A stretch of DNA of 64,000 nucleotides from Methylococcaceae bacterium (lineage in GTDB: Bacteria; Pseudomonadota; Gammaproteobacteria; Methylococcales; Methylomonadaceae), in the NCBI GenBank assembly GCA_016715325.1, contig JADKAL010000014.1, positions 558,001-622,000 of the forward strand. The letters run 5' to 3'. The translations under genes were made by a program, and so were the position numbers. Numbering within the stretch: position 1 is the first letter of the stretch; every line of letters starts with the position of its first letter. A model generated the notes under the pieces. That model was not told the origin of the DNA, made no database searches, and was given only the letters and a program-made list of their open reading frames with translations. This document shows positions 28,903 to 37,269 of this stretch, piece after piece.

Positions 28903-29427
28903 TTATTCATCCCCTGCTACGGATACCTCTAAATCACCACACCAATTTTCCGGATAAATTCCCTTTTCATCATAACGATGAAAGCTAGAATAAGGCCATT
29001 GGCTTACTTGGGTAACAAGCCCATGCTTAACCGGATTAACATGAACATAATCAACATGGCGTTCGAAGTCTTTTTCATCGCGTATCAAATGTTCCCAAAA
29101 CCGGCGTTGCCAAACTCCACGTTCACCTTTCGATTTCCGGCTGGACGACACCCGTTCGTCTTTTTCAATTCGCCTTGAAAAACCAGCCTTGATTAATCCC
29201 CACCGGGTGGAAAAATCATTGTCATTTTCCGGCAATGTCCATATGGCATGTAAATGGTCAGGTAGAATGACTATCGCTTCAATTTCAAATGGATGCGCCG
29301 ATTTCACCTGACGAATAACTTCCTTTAACAGTTCAGCATTATTGACCAGCAAACGGTTTTTTCTTTCGGCGAGGTTGACTGTAAAGAAATAAGTAGCTCC
29401 TGGTACATTCGCTCGACGATAACGCAT
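28903..29427 (-). CDS. REP-associated tyrosine transposase (RAYT)
   Basis: A 174-residue Y1-transposase of the TnpA-REP/IS200-like family. The HuH metal-binding motif is in LPDHLHAIW (about residues 56-64), and the nucleophilic Tyr lies in HVDYVHVNPVKHG (about 128-140). RAYT proteins nick single-stranded REP hairpins that begin with GTAG-type tetranucleotides and are thought to spread them. A pair of such hairpins (29441-29522) lies immediately upstream of this gene, the typical arrangement. Length and motifs are intact, so it may be active. It lies inside the insert that separates nrdJa and nrdJb. Confidence 0.92.
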   Translation of the reverse strand: MRYRRANVPGATYFFTVNLAERKNRLLVNNAELLKEVIRQVKSAHPFEIEAIVILPDHLHAIWTLPENDNDFSTRWGLIKAGFSRRIEKDERVSSSRKSKGERGVWQRRFWEHLIRDEKDFERHVDYVHVNPVKHGLVTQVSQWPYSSFHRYDEKGIYPENWCGDLEVSVAGDE

Positions 29428-29440
29428 AATTCAGCTTTTT

Positions 29441-29522
29441 GTAGGTTGGGGTGACGTTATGAACCCCAACAAAACGTATCTCAATCTCCAGTTGTTGGGG
29501 TTCGTTCCTCACCCCAACCTAC
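29441..29522. repeat. BIME beside the RAYT gene
   Basis: GTAGGTTGGGGT pairs with ACCCCAAC (first hairpin), and GTTGGGGT pairs with ACCCCAACCTAC (second hairpin), in mirror-image order, starting with GTAG and ending with CTAC. It is the likely cognate REP pair of the adjacent transposase. A close relative is at 6356-6435, and degenerate ones are at about 7200 and 41225-41318. Confidence 0.85.
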
Positions 29523-29559
29523 GAGCTTAGCCACAGAATTCGTCCAATTGTATAAAAAG

Positions 29560-30141
29560 TTAAAAATCAGCGTAACTGCAAGCTGTATAAGCGACCTTGC
29601 AATCTTTATGCGCTTGGTTACATTTCATTTGAGATATTGCCATAGAATCATGCACCGTTGGCGCGAAAAAATAGGCCATACCATTATCTTTAGCAATTGA
29701 AATTGAAAGGCATTGGTTTGGAACAGATTCAACAACTTCACAGTCATTTGAACCGTCACTCTCGCACATTTCAAGCGCGGCTTTTTGTGCCTCTTCCATC
29801 GTTTTTTTCATGCTTGAAACACCCATAAACTTCAATTCCTTATCATTCACCAGAACTTTTTTCTTGTCTATGGCAATGGCACCCCAATGTATTTCTTTAT
29901 GCGGCATGGGCGGAGTTGAATCGTAGTTTATGTCTTCTTGGCCTTGTTGTTGAGACTGGTTAAAACGATTATATTCTTCTCTTGCAGCGTCATCCCGCAG
30001 CTGATGCTGGCAATCTTGCGCACTCGTGCCATAACCGCACTCTTGCGCCATTCCATGCATAGGAAATAACCAGCTGAACAAAACGAATATTAAAGCAATG
30101 ATTAGTCCTGCATACTTTACGTGGCATAGTTTCTTAATCAT
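29560..30141 (-). CDS. Exported DUF4189 protein
   Basis: A 193-residue protein with a signal peptide (LIIALIFVLFSWLFPMHGMAQ). The C-terminal half carries the DUF4189 pattern: WGAIAID, then AQKAALEMC and a set of paired cysteines (MCESDGSNDCEVV, QCLSISI, KDCKVAYTAC). The domain is common in exported proteins of unknown function. The middle is Gln-rich. It is flanked by the RAYT gene and a hairpin repeat, so it is part of the cassette between nrdJa and nrdJb. Start ATG at 30141. Confidence 0.75.
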   Translation of the reverse strand: MIKKLCHVKYAGLIIALIFVLFSWLFPMHGMAQECGYGTSAQDCQHQLRDDAAREEYNRFNQSQQQGQEDINYDSTPPMPHKEIHWGAIAIDKKKVLVNDKELKFMGVSSMKKTMEEAQKAALEMCESDGSNDCEVVESVPNQCLSISIAKDNGMAYFFAPTVHDSMAISQMKCNQAHKDCKVAYTACSYADF

Positions 30142-30254
30142 TTAAACCCTCAATTCAGTTAAAATAAATGCTCAGTCAAAATTAAGGATGCGCCGAGGAA
30201 CGAGGCGCATTCTATGGTTCTAATCGGACCTACGGTGCTATTGTTTATTTTAAT

Positions 30255-30510
30255 GTGTCGCTATCGCGACGGTTATTTTTAATGTGGGTTCTCGTACCCA
30301 CGGACGAGATACTTTTCTTTGCACGGACAAAGAAAAGTATCCAAAAGAAATCCGCCCGATGCCGCTTGCTTCCTGCGCTCCGAGGATTGTATCGGGGTTT
30401 GCTGGAAGGGACTCCTGTCCCTCCGGCAAAGTGCGGCATCCCTGCCGCACCCCTTTGGGCACTTCCCGATAAAATCCCCGGTGCTCGGCGCGGCATAACG
30501 GGAATAGGAG
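30255..30510 (+). repeat. Hairpin-rich repeat, copy 2
   Basis: Same unit as at 28530-28832, without the extra insert: from GTGTCGCTATCGCGACGG to CGGCGCGGCATAACGGGAAT. It includes GTGCGGCATCCCTGCCGCAC and the ACTTTTCTTTG/CAAAGAAAAGT hairpin with a 7-nt loop. The overlapping ORFs on both strands are products of its palindromes, not genes. Confidence 0.85.
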
Positions 30511-30542
30511 CATTATTTACACCCTAAAATGTTTAATAATAC

Positions 30543-30613
30543 GATAGGATGTGCTGAACAAAGTGAAGCGCATCTGTTGAGAACGATGCGCCTCGTCCCT
30601 CGGCACATCCTAT
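30543..30613. repeat. Palindromic repeat of another family
   Basis: ATAGGATGTGCTGA and the inverse GGCACATCCTAT with inner GCGCATC and GATGCGC, making a two-hairpin unit. Partial matches occur at 30183-30213 and about 59066-59096. Confidence 0.6.
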
Positions 30614-30647
30614 AGCTCTACGGGCTTTGTAGAATTTAGCAAAATCG

Positions 30648-31481
30648 TTACGAAAGCATTTCCAACCATCCTTTGATCGTATCAGATAATGTTCCAATAA
30701 CTGATGCATTTCGACTTAACCATTCGAATCCATTTTGAATTAATCCTTTCTTCTCCTCTGGTGAAGCTGTTTTTATTTTATCAAGCAAATTTTCTAATTC
30801 ATTTCTTTCCTCTTGGGAAACACCTTTTTCTTTAAGAGTCCCATGAATACTTGAATAATCACCTATTTGTATATTGGAGGAAGATACATCCCCTAATATT
30901 CCCGTAAAAGAATGGATGTTAATATTTGTTGCCATTATTACTTCCTCAGTTGAAAAAGACATCCCGTCGCCAAGAATTCCCTGTTTTTCAAGTTCTAAAC
31001 TCCAATTTAGAATTTCATTTCGAACTGCATCTAAAATCCCATCCAATTGCGCTTTATCGACAATTAGAGTTGGCACCATTCCTAAGTGATATAACCTACT
31101 CTTTGAAAATATTGTAGTAATCCAATCCTGGGGTAATGGAACTTGCAAAATTCCACCCAGCTCTTTTTGGCTGCATAAGGATTCGATCTCAGAAATAGGT
31201 TGTCCAATTTCTCGATTAGAAATCAGATTATTAATTTCAGTGTTTTCAACAATGACTGGTATCCAACCATTGTATGGATTCCAAGCTTTCACAGAGCCAT
31301 TTACTTTTCGATAAAATGGGATATCCGTATTTGAATAGCCTTTTAATTCAGATTCAATCCAAATTTTAAATTCGTCCACTTTTAACTTAGTCGCGACAAC
31401 AAATGCTTTTCTCAATATGTCTGATAATCGACTTTCAGAATTCATAGATTCACGTTGAAGTTCGAGAACGAGAGATTTCAT
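30648..31481 (-). CDS. AbiTii-domain protein, putative phage-defence gene
   Basis: A 277-residue soluble protein. The N-terminal about 180 residues match the AbiTii domain: SLVLELQRES at the start, then SDILRKAFVVATKLKVDEF and the W-IESELKGY motif. AbiTii was named for abortive-infection systems, but its mechanism is not settled. The C-terminal part is a short Ile/Ser/Gly strand region (GILGDVSSSNIQIGDYSS) and a helical end (about 220-277). It is a single gene between two hairpin repeats in the cassette that splits the RNR locus, and it is AT-rich compared with nrdJa, consistent with transfer. No partner gene is evident. Confidence 0.75.
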   Translation of the reverse strand: MKSLVLELQRESMNSESRLSDILRKAFVVATKLKVDEFKIWIESELKGYSNTDIPFYRKVNGSVKAWNPYNGWIPVIVENTEINNLISNREIGQPISEIESLCSQKELGGILQVPLPQDWITTIFSKSRLYHLGMVPTLIVDKAQLDGILDAVRNEILNWSLELEKQGILGDGMSFSTEEVIMATNINIHSFTGILGDVSSSNIQIGDYSSIHGTLKEKGVSQEERNELENLLDKIKTASPEEKKGLIQNGFEWLSRNASVIGTLSDTIKGWLEMLS

Positions 31482-31520
31482 TTAATTATCCATTGAGCTA
31501 TTTAAAATATATGCACCTTT

Positions 31521-31772
31521 TCCCGTTATGCCGCGCCGAGCATAGGAGTATTTATCAGGAATAGCCCGTTAGGGGTGCGGCATGGATGCCGCACGTTGTC
31601 AAAGGGACAGGACGTCCCTTTTGACAACCCCTGATAAATGCGAGAAGCGCAGGAAGCAAGCGGCATCCGGGTCGCCTTTTCTTTGGTTTCTTTCTTTTGG
31701 CGAAGCAAAAGAAAGAAACTCGCCCGTGGGTGCGAGAACCCACATTCAAATAACCGTCGCGTTAGCGACACC
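31521..31772 (-). repeat. Hairpin-rich repeat, copy 3 (inverted)
   Basis: Reverse-orientation copy of the unit at 28530 and 30255: it starts GTTATGCCGCGCCGAGC and ends GTCGCGTTAGCGACACC. Together with copy 1 it forms inverted ends around the 2.7-kb segment with the RAYT, DUF4189 and AbiTii genes. Confidence 0.85.
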
Positions 31773-31842
31773 TCATTGTGTTCATCCTTCGACAAGCTCA
31801 GCACCCGCAAGGCATAAAGACGAAAGGATTTATTATTGATTT

Positions 31843-31870
31843 CATGGTTCGACAGGCTCACCACGAACGG
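31843..31870. repeat. REP-like hairpin at the nrdJa 3' end
   Basis: CATGGT and ACCACG arms around TCGACAGGCTC. It is an inverted relative of the hairpin at 28484-28515 and lies 18 bp beyond the nrdJa stop codon. Confidence 0.55.
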
Positions 31871-31887
31871 ATTTATAATAATAACCC

Positions 31888-34038
31888 TCAAAACTTCCCG
31901 TAATACCCTTCCTTCAACGCATCAAACAAATTCGCTGCACTGTGGATTTCGCTATCGTATTCAATTTCTTCGTTACCTTTGTATTCAACGACATGGCCAT
32001 CTTCCAGGGTGAACTGGTAGGTGGTGTTTTCGAGGTCGGATTCTTTCACTAAGACGCCTTGAAACACTTCCGGGTTGAAGCGGAAGGTGGTGCAGCCTTT
32101 TAGGCCCTTGTCGTAGGCGTATTGGTAGATGGACTTGAAGTCTTCGTAGGGGTAGTCGGTCGGCACGTTGGCGGTTTTGGAGATGGACGAATCGATCCAC
32201 TTCTGTGCGGCGGCCTGGATATCCACATGCTGTTTGGGCGTAACATTGTCGGCGGCGATGAAGTAATCGGGTAGTTGTTGTTCGGCTTTGTCGCTATACG
32301 GCATGGCATTGGCGTTGACTAAGGTGCGGTAGGCCAATAACTCAAAGGAGAAAACGTCGATTTTTTCTTTGGATTTTTTGCCGGCACGGATGACGTTGCG
32401 TGAATAATGGTGCGCAAAGCTCGGCTCGATGCCGTTGCTGGCGTTGTTGGCCAAGGATAAGGAAATGGTGCCGGTCGGCGCTATCGAACTGTGGTGGGTG
32501 AAACGTGCGCCGACTTGGGCGAGTTCCTCTACTAGCGCGGGTTCTATTTTCCCCACTTGCTGCATGTAACGGCTGTATTTGGCGTGCAGGACTTTGCCCG
32601 GCACTTTGTCGCCGATTTTGTAGCCGTCGGCGCGCATTTCCGGGCGTTTGTGCAGCATTTCGCCGGTCACGGTATATTCCTGCGTCATGATCGGGGCAGG
32701 GCCTTTTTCTTTAGCGAGCGTTAACGCTTCTTTCCAGCCTTCCACCGCCAGCACTTTGGTAACTTCTTCGGTGAAGTCGACGGAATCTTGATCGCCGTAC
32801 TTCATGCCGAGCATGGTCACGGTAGAGCCCAGACCCAGATAGCCCATGCCGTGGCGGCGTTTGCTGGTTATTTCGTCGCGTTGCTTTTGTAATGGCAACC
32901 CGTTGATTTCGACTACATTATCCAGCATACGGGTAAAGATGCGGATGGTTTTGCGGTAGGTGTCCCAGTCGAAATGCGCTTCGGCGGTGAACGGTTTTTT
33001 TACGAAACGCGTCAGGTTGATCGAGCCGAGCAAGCATGAGCCGTAAGGCGGCAGCGGTTGTTCGCCGCAAGGATTGGTGGCGCGGATGTTCTCGCAGAAC
33101 CAGTTGTTGTTCATCTCGTTGACTTTGTCGATCAGGATGAAGCCCGGTTCGGCGTAATCGTAGGTGGAACTCATGATAATGTCCCACAGGCGGCGGGCGG
33201 GCATGGTTTTGGTGATTTTGCAGGCGACTAGGCCGTCGTTGTTGACGATATAGCCTGCTTTTACCGGATGTTCGCGCCAAATAATGTTTGGGTCATGGTT
33301 GATGTCGAGTTGGTCGGTTTTAGCTTCTTTCGAGGTGACGGGGAACGAGAGCGGCCACGTAGCGTTATTTTTTACCGCATCCATAAACTCGGTGGTAATC
33401 AGCAAAGACAGGTTGAACTGGCGCAGTCGGCCGTCTTCGCGTTTGGCGCGGATGAATTCGACCACGTCGGGATGACCGATGTCGAAGGTCGCCATTTGTG
33501 CGCCGCGCCGTCCGCCTGCCGATGAGACGGTAAAACACATCTTGTCGTAAATATCCATAAACGACAACGGGCCGGAGGTGTAAGCGCCCGCGCCGCTTAC
33601 GTAAGCATCTTTGGGGCGCAGGGTAGAGAATTCGTAACCGATGCCGCAACCTGCTTTTAAGGTTAAGCCGGCTTCATGCACTTTGCCTAGAATGTCGTCC
33701 ATGGAATCGGAGATTGTGCCGGACACCGTGCAGTTGATCGTGGAGGTGGCGGGTTTGTGTTCCAACGCGCCGGCATTGGAGATGATGCGCCCGGCGGGAA
33801 TCACGCCCTGACGCAGCGCCCAAAGAAAATCTTTGAAGCATTGCTCCTGCTTCGCTTTGCCGGTTTCGACTTCGGATAGCGCTTTGGCAACGCGTTGATA
33901 GGTTTCGTCCATCGTCGCATCCAGCGCTTCGCCTTGTTTGGTTTTCAGGCGGTATTTGGTATCCCAAATGTCGACGGAAGCATCCTGGAATGCAATTTCG
34001 GTGACGGTGTTAGGAATCACGTGAAGTTGTGCTGGCAT
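31888..34038 (-). CDS. nrdJa: Class II (adenosylcobalamin-dependent) ribonucleotide reductase, catalytic subunit NrdJa
   Basis: A 716-residue catalytic subunit that reduces ribonucleotides with a B12-derived radical and no oxygen requirement. The first active-site Cys is in STINCTVSGTI, the finger-loop cysteine in ATNPCGEQPLPPYGSC, and the GAGAYTSGPLSFM and RRGAQMATFDIGHPD segments are typical. It ends in ANLFDALKEGYYGKF, the natural end of NrdJa in split enzymes such as that of Pseudomonas, so the gene is not truncated. The C-terminal redox domain is encoded by the distant nrdJb. Paired NrdR boxes upstream suggest repression when dNTPs are plentiful. Start ATG at 34038. Confidence 0.95.
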   Translation of the reverse strand: MPAQLHVIPNTVTEIAFQDASVDIWDTKYRLKTKQGEALDATMDETYQRVAKALSEVETGKAKQEQCFKDFLWALRQGVIPAGRIISNAGALEHKPATSTINCTVSGTISDSMDDILGKVHEAGLTLKAGCGIGYEFSTLRPKDAYVSGAGAYTSGPLSFMDIYDKMCFTVSSAGGRRGAQMATFDIGHPDVVEFIRAKREDGRLRQFNLSLLITTEFMDAVKNNATWPLSFPVTSKEAKTDQLDINHDPNIIWREHPVKAGYIVNNDGLVACKITKTMPARRLWDIIMSSTYDYAEPGFILIDKVNEMNNNWFCENIRATNPCGEQPLPPYGSCLLGSINLTRFVKKPFTAEAHFDWDTYRKTIRIFTRMLDNVVEINGLPLQKQRDEITSKRRHGMGYLGLGSTVTMLGMKYGDQDSVDFTEEVTKVLAVEGWKEALTLAKEKGPAPIMTQEYTVTGEMLHKRPEMRADGYKIGDKVPGKVLHAKYSRYMQQVGKIEPALVEELAQVGARFTHHSSIAPTGTISLSLANNASNGIEPSFAHHYSRNVIRAGKKSKEKIDVFSFELLAYRTLVNANAMPYSDKAEQQLPDYFIAADNVTPKQHVDIQAAAQKWIDSSISKTANVPTDYPYEDFKSIYQYAYDKGLKGCTTFRFNPEVFQGVLVKESDLENTTYQFTLEDGHVVEYKGNEEIEYDSEIHSAANLFDALKEGYYGKF

Positions 34039-34134
34039 GGCTTGGCTCCAAAGTTGTACTTAGTTGTTTTTTTGACGGCGATTTAGGAAATGCTTATAAA
34101 ACAGGCAGTAACGAAGTCGAGTTAATTCAGATTG

Positions 34135-34181
34135 ATTCGATATGTTGTGCTTTGTAAAAATATTAGCACAATATATTGTGT
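34135..34181 (-). promoter_or_regulatory. Pair of NrdR boxes upstream of nrdJa
   Basis: GCACAATATATTGTGT at 34166-34181 matches the NrdR consensus ACACWATATATWGTGT in 15 of 16 positions. A weaker box, ATTCGATATGTTGTGC, is at 34135-34150. Their centres are 31 bp apart, three helical turns, the spacing normal for NrdR sites. They lie about 100-145 bp upstream of the nrdJa start. Confidence 0.85.
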
Positions 34182-34384
34182 TTGTAAGGAAAAATTTATC
34201 GATATTTTTAATATTTTTTGGTTATCAGAAAACCTGCTTTTTTATTCAGGGGCTTAGTTGTTTTAGAAAATATTTTACGGCTGTTGAACTTTATTGTTGA
34301 TTCTCCGCATTTACCATTCGTGAGACCTGATAAGTCCTACGTCCACGCCTTAATAATAACGATTGATTTTTAACAAAGGAAAAC
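34182..34384. other. Divergent AT-rich upstream region
   Basis: The rest of the 346-bp space between nrdJa (leftward) and the next gene (rightward). It presumably holds the promoter of the secreted-protein gene. No ORF or RNA gene seen. Confidence 0.4.
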
Positions 34385-34849
34385 ATGACAAATTTAAATA
34401 GTTTGGTGGTTGGTTCGATTATGGCGGCAAGTTTTGCCCTTTCTATGAATGTTAATGCTTCTGAACAGACTGGCGTTTCGTGTTCTGTCTCTGTGGATTA
34501 TCTAAAAAACGGTGCGCTCGCTGAATCCTATCAAAAGGCATTCACGGTTACTCCAGGTGCAGGTTTCAGCGATGATTTTTCTACGCCTACGCGCAAAAAA
34601 TTATTTACGGCATCAACTTTGCTGGATGCAGGTAAAACGGTTGTGGGTATCAATTATTTCAACGACGTTGGGGTTTTCGACGCGGAAGAATTCAGCACAA
34701 AGCTAACGCTTCATAAAGCGGGGGTTCTTGAGTCGACATCGGGAAGCCATACTTTTTCTACATCGAGTTTTCCTCCAGCCGGAGGCGTGGCGGTAAACGT
34801 CAGTCACGAAATAAATTATTCATTGACGTGTAAGCAACTAAAAAAATAA
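34385..34849 (+). CDS. Small secreted protein of unknown function
   Basis: A 154-residue protein with a signal peptide (LVVGSIMAASFALSMNVNAS, about residues 7-26). The mature part is Ser/Thr/Gly-rich and predicted beta, with two cysteines (CSVSVDYLKNG and the terminal LTCKQLKK) that could pair. I do not recognise a domain. Preceded by AAAGGAAAAC, a good ribosome site, and followed by an intrinsic terminator, so it is a compact single-gene unit. Confidence 0.65.
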   Translation: MTNLNSLVVGSIMAASFALSMNVNASEQTGVSCSVSVDYLKNGALAESYQKAFTVTPGAGFSDDFSTPTRKKLFTASTLLDAGKTVVGINYFNDVGVFDAEEFSTKLTLHKAGVLESTSGSHTFSTSSFPPAGGVAVNVSHEINYSLTCKQLKK

Positions 34850-34875
34850 AACAAGTCATCGCTCGGCTTTTTCTG

Positions 34876-34906
34876 GCGGATGGAGACTCTCTCCGTCCGC
34901 ATTTTT
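34876..34906 (+). terminator. Intrinsic terminator
   Basis: GCGGATGGAGA and TCTCCGTCCGC form an 11-bp stem (one G-T pair) with a 3-nt loop, followed by ATTTTT. It ends the secreted-protein gene and lies tail-to-tail with the ABC transporter gene. Confidence 0.8.
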
Positions 34907-34929
34907 AAACGACTGAAATTGTTTCAAAT

Positions 34930-36684
34930 TCAATCTACTAAAAATCCGCCGCTTTGATGTTGCCACATCGCATAATATTTCCCTTGTTTGGCCAAGAGTT
35001 CCTGGTGCGTTCCTTCTTCGATGATTTTGCCGTGTTCCAGCACCACAATCCTGTCCATACTCAAAATGGTAGATAGCCGATGAGCGATGACGATGGCGGT
35101 TTTATCCTTAATCAGGTTGAATATGGCGACCTGAATTTGCTGCTCGGTGAGCGAATCCAGCGCGCTGGTGGCTTCGTCCAACACCACGATAGGCGCATCT
35201 TCCAGAAAGGCTCGGGCGATGGCGATGCGTTGTTTTTCGCCGCCGGACAGTTTGACGCCGCGTTCGCCGACCATCGTGTCGAATTTTTCGGGTAGGGTTT
35301 GAATAAAGTCCAGACTGCAAGATTTCCGTGCGACTTCGGTCAATACGTCATCGCTTACGTCTTCACCTAACAGAATATTATCGCGGACCGAACGATGGAA
35401 TAAATCCGGTTGTTGGGGCACCATCGAGAGTTGTCTGCGTAACGATTCCAAGGTGAAATCTCTGGCATCGATTCCGTCGTAGGTAATTTGGCCTTCCTGC
35501 GGATCGAGAAATCGGAACAGCAATTTGGTCAGCGTCGATTTCCCCGAACCGGATTGTCCCACCAGGGCGATTTTTTCTCCGGCTTTAATATCCAGATTGA
35601 AGTTTTCGAATAGCCGGATTTGATTAGAATTTTGCGGGTTATAAGTAAACCCGAGATTTTTCATACGAATCGCGCCGCCCGTGATTTTTATGGGTGCAGC
35701 CTGGGGCGTATCTTTTTCCAATTCATGTTGACGAAAGACTTCCGCCATTTCCGAGGCGTCCGCCAGCGCGGTAAAAAAATTACGGAAATTGCGCCCGAAC
35801 TCCCATAAGCGTTGAATCAGCATAATCAAGATGGACTGAAATAACACGAACTCGCCGACTTGAAAACTTCCGGCTTGCCATTTGAGGATCATCAAATAAA
35901 TCAGCACGATTTCGATGCCGAAGGTTAAAAAGCCTTGCACGGCAAAAGAAATAAACGTCATCAGCCAAGCAATCTTTTTTTTACGATAAACGTGATCCGA
36001 TGCGTTATTCACGCGCGTTTGTTCGTTGCGTTCGAGTGCGAAGGTTTTTACGATGAAGATATTGCTAATCGCATCCGAATAAACCCCGCCGACTTTGCTA
36101 TCGCCTTCTGCAACGGCTTTATCGAAGCGCATTTTCCAGATCGAAAATAGAATATTCCAGGTCAGGATAAGTCCGACCCAGCCCAAAAAGTACAGTGCAA
36201 ACTCACGCTGGTGTTGGTAAAAAATCGCGAAGGATATGCCGATGGTTAGCAGATTCATATAGAACTGGAAAAGAAACCAGTCCATGATGATTTCGAAGGA
36301 ACGCGAAAAGCGGTTGGCTTGCTTGATTAAACTGCCGGAAAAGCGGTTCTCGAAAAAAGTATACTTCTGCTGTTTCAGCACAGCGAAACATCGTTTTTCC
36401 AGCAAATTTACGCCCCCGCCGTCTATCGGCACAATCGACAACTCAAGAAAACGCCAGGATACCCAAATCGCTGCATACACAAACATGAGCTGCTTGAGGT
36501 TATCCAGTAATTCTGCCAGCGTACTATCCGAATAAGGTTTGGCTAAACCGTTGGCGATATTTTTATAGTAGGTGGGGGCCATCAAATCCAAACCTGTGGC
36601 ACAGGCCAGCGCGACCAAGGCTAATAAAAAATAGCCTTTTTTTTGCCAGACAACCCGGCAGTATTCCTTGAAAATAATGTCCAT
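34930..36684 (-). CDS. ABC exporter, fused permease and ATPase
   Basis: A 584-residue half-transporter of the exporter class. An N-terminal six-helix membrane domain (about residues 15-310) is followed by an ATPase domain with Walker A GQSGSGKST, the Q-loop in VPQQPDLF, signature LSGGEKQRIAIARA, Walker B IVVLDEATSALD and the switch His in AHRLST. It would act as a homodimer or with a partner to export lipids, peptides or drugs; the substrate cannot be told from sequence. Monocistronic. The N-terminus MDIIFKEYCRVVWQKK is consistent with a cytoplasmic elbow helix. Confidence 0.9.
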   Translation of the reverse strand: MDIIFKEYCRVVWQKKGYFLLALVALACATGLDLMAPTYYKNIANGLAKPYSDSTLAELLDNLKQLMFVYAAIWVSWRFLELSIVPIDGGGVNLLEKRCFAVLKQQKYTFFENRFSGSLIKQANRFSRSFEIIMDWFLFQFYMNLLTIGISFAIFYQHQREFALYFLGWVGLILTWNILFSIWKMRFDKAVAEGDSKVGGVYSDAISNIFIVKTFALERNEQTRVNNASDHVYRKKKIAWLMTFISFAVQGFLTFGIEIVLIYLMILKWQAGSFQVGEFVLFQSILIMLIQRLWEFGRNFRNFFTALADASEMAEVFRQHELEKDTPQAAPIKITGGAIRMKNLGFTYNPQNSNQIRLFENFNLDIKAGEKIALVGQSGSGKSTLTKLLFRFLDPQEGQITYDGIDARDFTLESLRRQLSMVPQQPDLFHRSVRDNILLGEDVSDDVLTEVARKSCSLDFIQTLPEKFDTMVGERGVKLSGGEKQRIAIARAFLEDAPIVVLDEATSALDSLTEQQIQVAIFNLIKDKTAIVIAHRLSTILSMDRIVVLEHGKIIEEGTHQELLAKQGKYYAMWQHQSGGFLVD

Positions 36685-36995
36685 AACTAGTTATCTCAAA
36701 ACGTAAGCGACTTTAGATCGAGTTGCGGGTTGTGCGCCTTAAAACATAATCGTCAGGTATGTCATGAAAATTGTATAAGTCAATGAAAAAAAGTTTTATT
36801 TCTATCCTGTTCAAACCTTATCAACAGCTTGTCCCGGTATTCGAGAAATTGAATCGGCCTTAACCGGATGTTGTTGTATGTTGCCAAGATTTATAGTATT
36901 TTGTTGAAGTGTTTTGGGCTTCAACTTTACAGTATTTTGCCTAGTCACGAATAAAATGTTGTTTTGTCGTAGTTGAAATCTTTAAGGGGATAATT
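36685..36995. other. Divergent intergenic region, 311 bp
   Basis: Between the ABC exporter (leftward) and a small membrane-protein gene (rightward). No ORF, RNA gene or distinct repeat seen. Confidence 0.4.
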
Positions 36996-37199
36996 ATGGC
37001 GGAAATTGCAATCAAGCCGGTATTAAATTACATCATCGACTGGGTACAAGCTCGGGTTAACGAGCGGACTTCGTGGGATGGATTTACTATTATCGTAATC
37101 AGCATCATCGCCTTAATAGCTACTCCCTTGGTAAAGTATGCTGCATGGGTAGGTCTGGGATACGGTGCCTGGACTTTGTGGAAAAGAGAAAAAGTATAA
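36996..37199 (+). CDS. Small membrane protein, 67 residues
   Basis: One or two hydrophobic helices (FTIIVISIIALIATPLV at about residues 30-46, then AAWVGLGYGAWTLW) with a basic end (KREKV). No family recognised. A ribosome-site-like AAGGGG lies 8 bp upstream of the ATG. It is followed at 70 bp by a coiled-coil protein gene on the same strand, so they may share a transcript. Confidence 0.6.
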   Translation: MAEIAIKPVLNYIIDWVQARVNERTSWDGFTIIVISIIALIATPLVKYAAWVGLGYGAWTLWKREKV

Positions 37200-37269
37200 T
37201 AACAATTTTATTAACCCTTTTGCGCTTCTATAACAGCTAGCGCAAGATTAGCTTTGAGGTCACAAGATC

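Noticed and set aside
30245..30527. Several 60-90 codon ORFs on both strands in repeat copy 2
   Set aside because: They arise from the inverted repeats and recur in the other copies with frame changes. Similar hypothetical proteins are common over-predictions.
31526..31891. A 121-codon minus-strand ORF upstream of the AbiTii gene
   Set aside because: It lies wholly in repeat copy 3 and REP-like hairpins, with no ribosome site or conserved pattern.
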